In this document: one piece after another, positions 61,813-64,000 of the stretch
How positions within the stretch are numbered: the stretch's first letter is position 1
How the letters are laid out: each line of letters begins with the position of its first letter
Assembly (NCBI GenBank): GCA_965213855.1
Contig: CBDCAA010000007.1
Span: forward strand, 62,001 to 126,000
DNA: 64,000 nucleotides
Reading direction: 5' to 3'
Origin: JBBROS01 sp965213855
Lineage (GTDB): Bacteria > Pseudomonadota > Alphaproteobacteria > Acetobacterales > Acetobacteraceae
Translations under genes and position numbers: made by a program
Notes under the pieces: generated by a model
What the model was told of the DNA's origin: nothing
Databases searched by the model: none
Seen by the model: only the letters and a program-made list of their open reading frames with translations

Positions 61813-62561
61813 GGGGCGGGGTGCACAAGGTTGGGGCTACCCACCCCCACCTCTTCCCTTAAAGGGAGGGGGGACGAGAGGGCGGCGGCGATCGCTTGGA
61901 ACAGGGGCAAGCCGTCAGTGCCGCCGAGGAGGGGATCGACGAGGTCTTCGGGGTGGGGCATGAGGCCGAGGATGCGCCGGTTCGGCGAGAGAATGCCGGC
62001 GATGTGGCGCACGGAGCCATTCGGGTTGGCCTCGGGCGTCAGTTCGCCGGCCGGCGAACAGTAACGCAGCGCCACTAAGCCTTCGCCCTCCAACCGGTCC
62101 AGGTCATCGGCGCCCGCGAAGTAGTTGCCGTCACCATGGGCCATGGGGGCGCGAAAGACGGTGCCCTGGCCGTAGAGGCGGGTGTAGGGCGAGTCCGTCT
62201 GCTCGACGCGCAGGTGGCAGTCCTGGCTGAGGAAGCGAAGGCTGGCGTTGCGCAGCAGGGCGCCGGGCAGCAACCCGGCCTCTGTCAGGATCTGGAAGCC
62301 GTTGCAGACGCCCAGCACGTGGCCGCCGCGCGCCGCGAAGTCGCGAATGGCGCCCATGACCGGGCTGCGCGCGGCCATCGCGCCGCAACGGAGGTAGTCG
62401 CCGTGGCTGAATCCGCCGGGGAGGACGACGAGGTCCAGGCCGTCGAGGTCCGTCTCGTGGTGCCAGACCCGTTGCGGGCGGACGCCGCTCGCGCGTTGCA
62501 GGGCGATGGCGATGTCGCGCTCGCGGTTGGTGCCGGGAAAGACGACGATGGCGGCCCGCAC
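61809..62561 (-). CDS. purQ: PurQ, glutaminase subunit of FGAM synthase
   Basis: 250 aa class I amidotransferase: nucleophile Cys in LGVCNGFQILTEAGLLPGAL, and GLMPHPEDLVDPLLGG for the His/Glu. The C-terminal ~20 residues (SSPLPLREEVGVGSP) are translated from a palindromic repeat and exceed the usual ~227-residue length. Hydrolyses glutamine and passes ammonia to PurL. Confidence 0.95.
   Translation of the reverse strand: MRAAIVVFPGTNRERDIAIALQRASGVRPQRVWHHETDLDGLDLVVLPGGFSHGDYLRCGAMAARSPVMGAIRDFAARGGHVLGVCNGFQILTEAGLLPGALLRNASLRFLSQDCHLRVEQTDSPYTRLYGQGTVFRAPMAHGDGNYFAGADDLDRLEGEGLVALRYCSPAGELTPEANPNGSVRHIAGILSPNRRILGLMPHPEDLVDPLLGGTDGLPLFQAIAAALSSPLPLREEVGVGSPNLVHPAP
61829..61880. repeat. 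Palindromic repeat E at the purQ-purL junction
   Basis: CTACCCACCCCCACCTCTTC plus CCTTAAAGGGAGGGGGGAC: a member of the same family as repeats A-D, here translated as the PurQ C-terminus. Confidence 0.6.
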
Positions 62562-62566
62562 CGATG

Positions 62567-62968
62567 CTACTCGCCGGGGGCGAGGTGGCGCTGCTCGCCG
62601 GGGCAGAGATAGGTGTCGTCGAGCGCGCGGAGGACGATGCCGCTGGCCTGGCGGCTGGCCTGCTCCTGGTGCTTGCGAAACCAGTCGACGACGGTCTGCC
62701 GGAGCTGCACGCCCGTCGTTGCCCCGGGGACGCAGACGTAGCCTGGCAGGGCGCCGCCCTTGCTGCCGTCGGACGGGCGGAGGCGCTGATAGAACGCCGC
62801 CGCGTCCGCCACCCCGTCAATATAGGCGGTGCACCCCTCGATCTGGCTCGGATCGCGGCTTGTGCACAGGCCCACCAGGCGCTGCCCGGTCAGGTTGGAC
62901 AAGCGCTGCGCCTGGGCGTGGCCCGTGAGCACGACCGCTAGGGCGGACGCCAGGATGATGGTCTTCAT
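62567..62968 (-). CDS. Rap1a/Tai-like exported protein inside the purine operon
   Basis: 133 aa. Signal peptide MKTIILASALAVVLTGHAQA, then LVGLCTSRDPSQIEGCTAYIDGVADAA (in part) with further cysteines in GYVCVP and TYLCPG: the disulfide pattern of the Rap1a/Tai immunity family, which protects from type VI amidase effectors. ATG 62968 overlaps the purS stop (ATGA) and purQ starts 5 bp later. No T6SS gene is near. Its presence in this operon is odd; a housekeeping role is possible. Confidence 0.82.
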   Translation of the reverse strand: MKTIILASALAVVLTGHAQAQRLSNLTGQRLVGLCTSRDPSQIEGCTAYIDGVADAAAFYQRLRPSDGSKGGALPGYVCVPGATTGVQLRQTVVDWFRKHQEQASRQASGIVLRALDDTYLCPGEQRHLAPGE

Positions 62969-63207
62969 GGGTGCACCTCTACGCTGAAACTCTCGATGAC
63001 GGTGTTGGCGAGCAGGCGGCGAGCCATGGCCTCGGCCTGGTCGCGCGCCGCCTGCGCGTCGGCGGCCGCCAGTTCCAGTTCGATCACCTTCCCAGCCCGG
63101 ACCTCGCCCACGCCCTCGAAGCCCAGCGTGCCCAGCGCGTGGCCGATGGCCCGGCCCTGCGGGTCGAGTACGCCCGGCTTCAGCATCACTGTGACGACAG
63201 CTTTCAC
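62965..63207 (-). CDS. purS: PurS subunit of FGAM synthase
   Basis: 80 aa: VKAVVTVMLKPGVLDPQGRAI, GEVRAGKVIELEL, ARRLLANTVIESFSV. Bridges PurL and PurQ. GTG 63207 overlaps the purC stop (GTGA). Confidence 0.94.
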   Translation of the reverse strand: MKAVVTVMLKPGVLDPQGRAIGHALGTLGFEGVGEVRAGKVIELELAAADAQAARDQAEAMARRLLANTVIESFSVEVHP

Positions 63208-63968
63208 TGCACCGTCTCCGGCCCCTTCAGGTCGTTGTTCCCGGCCTCCGGCAGGATGCCCAGGCGGCGGGCGACTTCCTGGTATGCTTCCTCGACCCGG
63301 CCCATGTCGCGGCGGAACCGGTCCTTGTCCATCTTCTCGGACGTCTTGCTGTCCCACAGGCGGCAATTGTCGGGGCTGATCTCGTCGGCGAGCACGATGT
63401 GCATGTCGTCCTCCTCCCACAGCCGGCCGAACTCCAGCTTGAAATCGACCAGGGTGATGCCGACGCCGAGGAACAGGCCGGAGAGGAAGTCGTTGACGCG
63501 GAGCGAGAGGGCGACGATGTCGTCCATGTCCTGCGACCCGGCCCAGCCGAACGCGGTGATATGCTCCTCGGCCACCATCGGGTCGTTCAACGCCTCGTTC
63601 TTGTAATAATATTCGATGATGCTGCGCGGGAGCCGCGTCCCCTCCGGGATGCCGAGGCGCGTGCTCAGCGACCCGGCGGCGACGTTGCGCATCACGACCA
63701 TCAGCGGGATGATCTCGACCTCGCGGATGAGCTGCTCGCGCATGTTCAGCCGGCGGACGAAGTGGGTGGGGACGCCGATCTCGGCCAGCCGCATCATCAG
63801 GTACTCGCTGATGCGGTTGTTCAGCACGCCCTTGCCGGTGATGGTACCGGTCTTGCCGTCCTTGCCGTCCGAGGCGTCGTCCTTGAAATACTGCACGAGG
63901 GTGCCGGGTTCCGGGCCTTCGAACAGGACTTTGGCCTTGCCCTCAAAAAGTTGCCGGCGGCGTGCCAT
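63204..63968 (-). CDS. purC: SAICAR synthetase PurC
   Basis: 254 aa: LFEGKAKVLFEGPEPGTLVQYFKDDASD (in part), GIPTHFVRRL-like GVPTHFVRRLNMREQL, LVDFKLEFGRLWEEDDMHIVLADEISPD (in part). Ligates aspartate to CAIR. ATG 63968; upstream sequence reaches the window edge. First visible gene of purC-purS-tai-purQ-purL-bolA-grxD. Confidence 0.97.
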   Translation of the reverse strand: MARRRQLFEGKAKVLFEGPEPGTLVQYFKDDASDGKDGKTGTITGKGVLNNRISEYLMMRLAEIGVPTHFVRRLNMREQLIREVEIIPLMVVMRNVAAGSLSTRLGIPEGTRLPRSIIEYYYKNEALNDPMVAEEHITAFGWAGSQDMDDIVALSLRVNDFLSGLFLGVGITLVDFKLEFGRLWEEDDMHIVLADEISPDNCRLWDSKTSEKMDKDRFRRDMGRVEEAYQEVARRLGILPEAGNNDLKGPETVQ

Positions 63969-64000
63969 CAGCTGATCCCTGTTTTCACGGGGCCCGTATA

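Noticed and set aside
59674..62064. 796-codon plus-strand frame opposite purL
   Set aside because: Shadow frame; purL on the minus strand is complete and unmistakable.

Overview
The window looks like chromosomal DNA of a GC-rich alphaproteobacterium. A Rhodospirillales/Acetobacteraceae-type origin is my inference from the very high GC content, strong GC3 bias, frequent GTG/TTG starts and family composition; there is no rRNA to confirm it. Almost all genes sit in tight, often translationally coupled runs (ATGA/GTGA overlaps).

Layout. 1-5.1 kb (+): a truncated DhaK, a DhaK-DhaL fusion kinase, an acyl-CoA-dehydrogenase-like flavoprotein and an LLM flavin monooxygenase. 5.1-7.7 kb (-): a two-DoxX/NDH-2 fusion and a DUF2721 protein. 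8.0-11.5 kb: recF, a DUF421 pair, NIPSNAP and an agmatinase-like ureohydrolase. 11.5-16.2 kb (-): a cupin, Ohr, and a three-subunit molybdenum aldehyde oxidoreductase of PaoABC type. 16.2-18.7 kb: a decayed nitronate monooxygenase copy split by an AT-rich PEP-CTERM gene insert, followed by the intact paralogue. 18.8-22.7 kb: LysR, DUF4112, a zinc alcohol dehydrogenase and a VapBC pair. 22.8-28.4 kb (-): a complete urease operon (ureD-A-B-C-membrane protein-E-F-G). 28.4-33.1 kb: a mazF remnant, a repeat-rich surface/secreted protein, and an RnfD-like + DUF2330 pair. 33.1-38.7 kb (-): the urea ABC transporter urtABCDE, which with the urease forms a urea import and hydrolysis route to ammonium. 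38.9-41.9 kb: two FemAB/CelD-type acyltransferases around a YdcF protein. 42-45.9 kb: glutathione reductase, LysR, a flavin amine oxidase and a cold-shock protein. 46.4-56.9 kb: a type I-E CRISPR-Cas locus with 23 repeats and cas3-cse1-cse2-cas7e-cas5e-cas6e-cas1-cas2, transcribed leftwards. 57.1 kb: tRNA-Ser(CGA). 57.5-64 kb: an unknown protein, DUF2461, then the leftward chain purC-purS-Rap1a/Tai-like-purQ-purL-bolA-grxD.

Most notable signals: (i) the five leader-proximal (newest) CRISPR spacers are 36, 34, 40, 24 and 27 nt, while the older ones are almost all 32 nt; (ii) the PEP-CTERM insert in the nitronate monooxygenase pseudogene; (iii) a DoxX-DoxX-NDH-2 fusion; (iv) a stand-alone RnfD-like/DUF2330 pair; (v) a Rap1a/Tai-like secreted protein gene coupled inside the purine operon; (vi) a family of palindromic repeats placed at operon junctions, some read into protein termini. 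No single cluster is clearly an undescribed defence or biosynthetic system; the CRISPR spacer-length anomaly and the RnfD/DUF2330 pair are the best leads.
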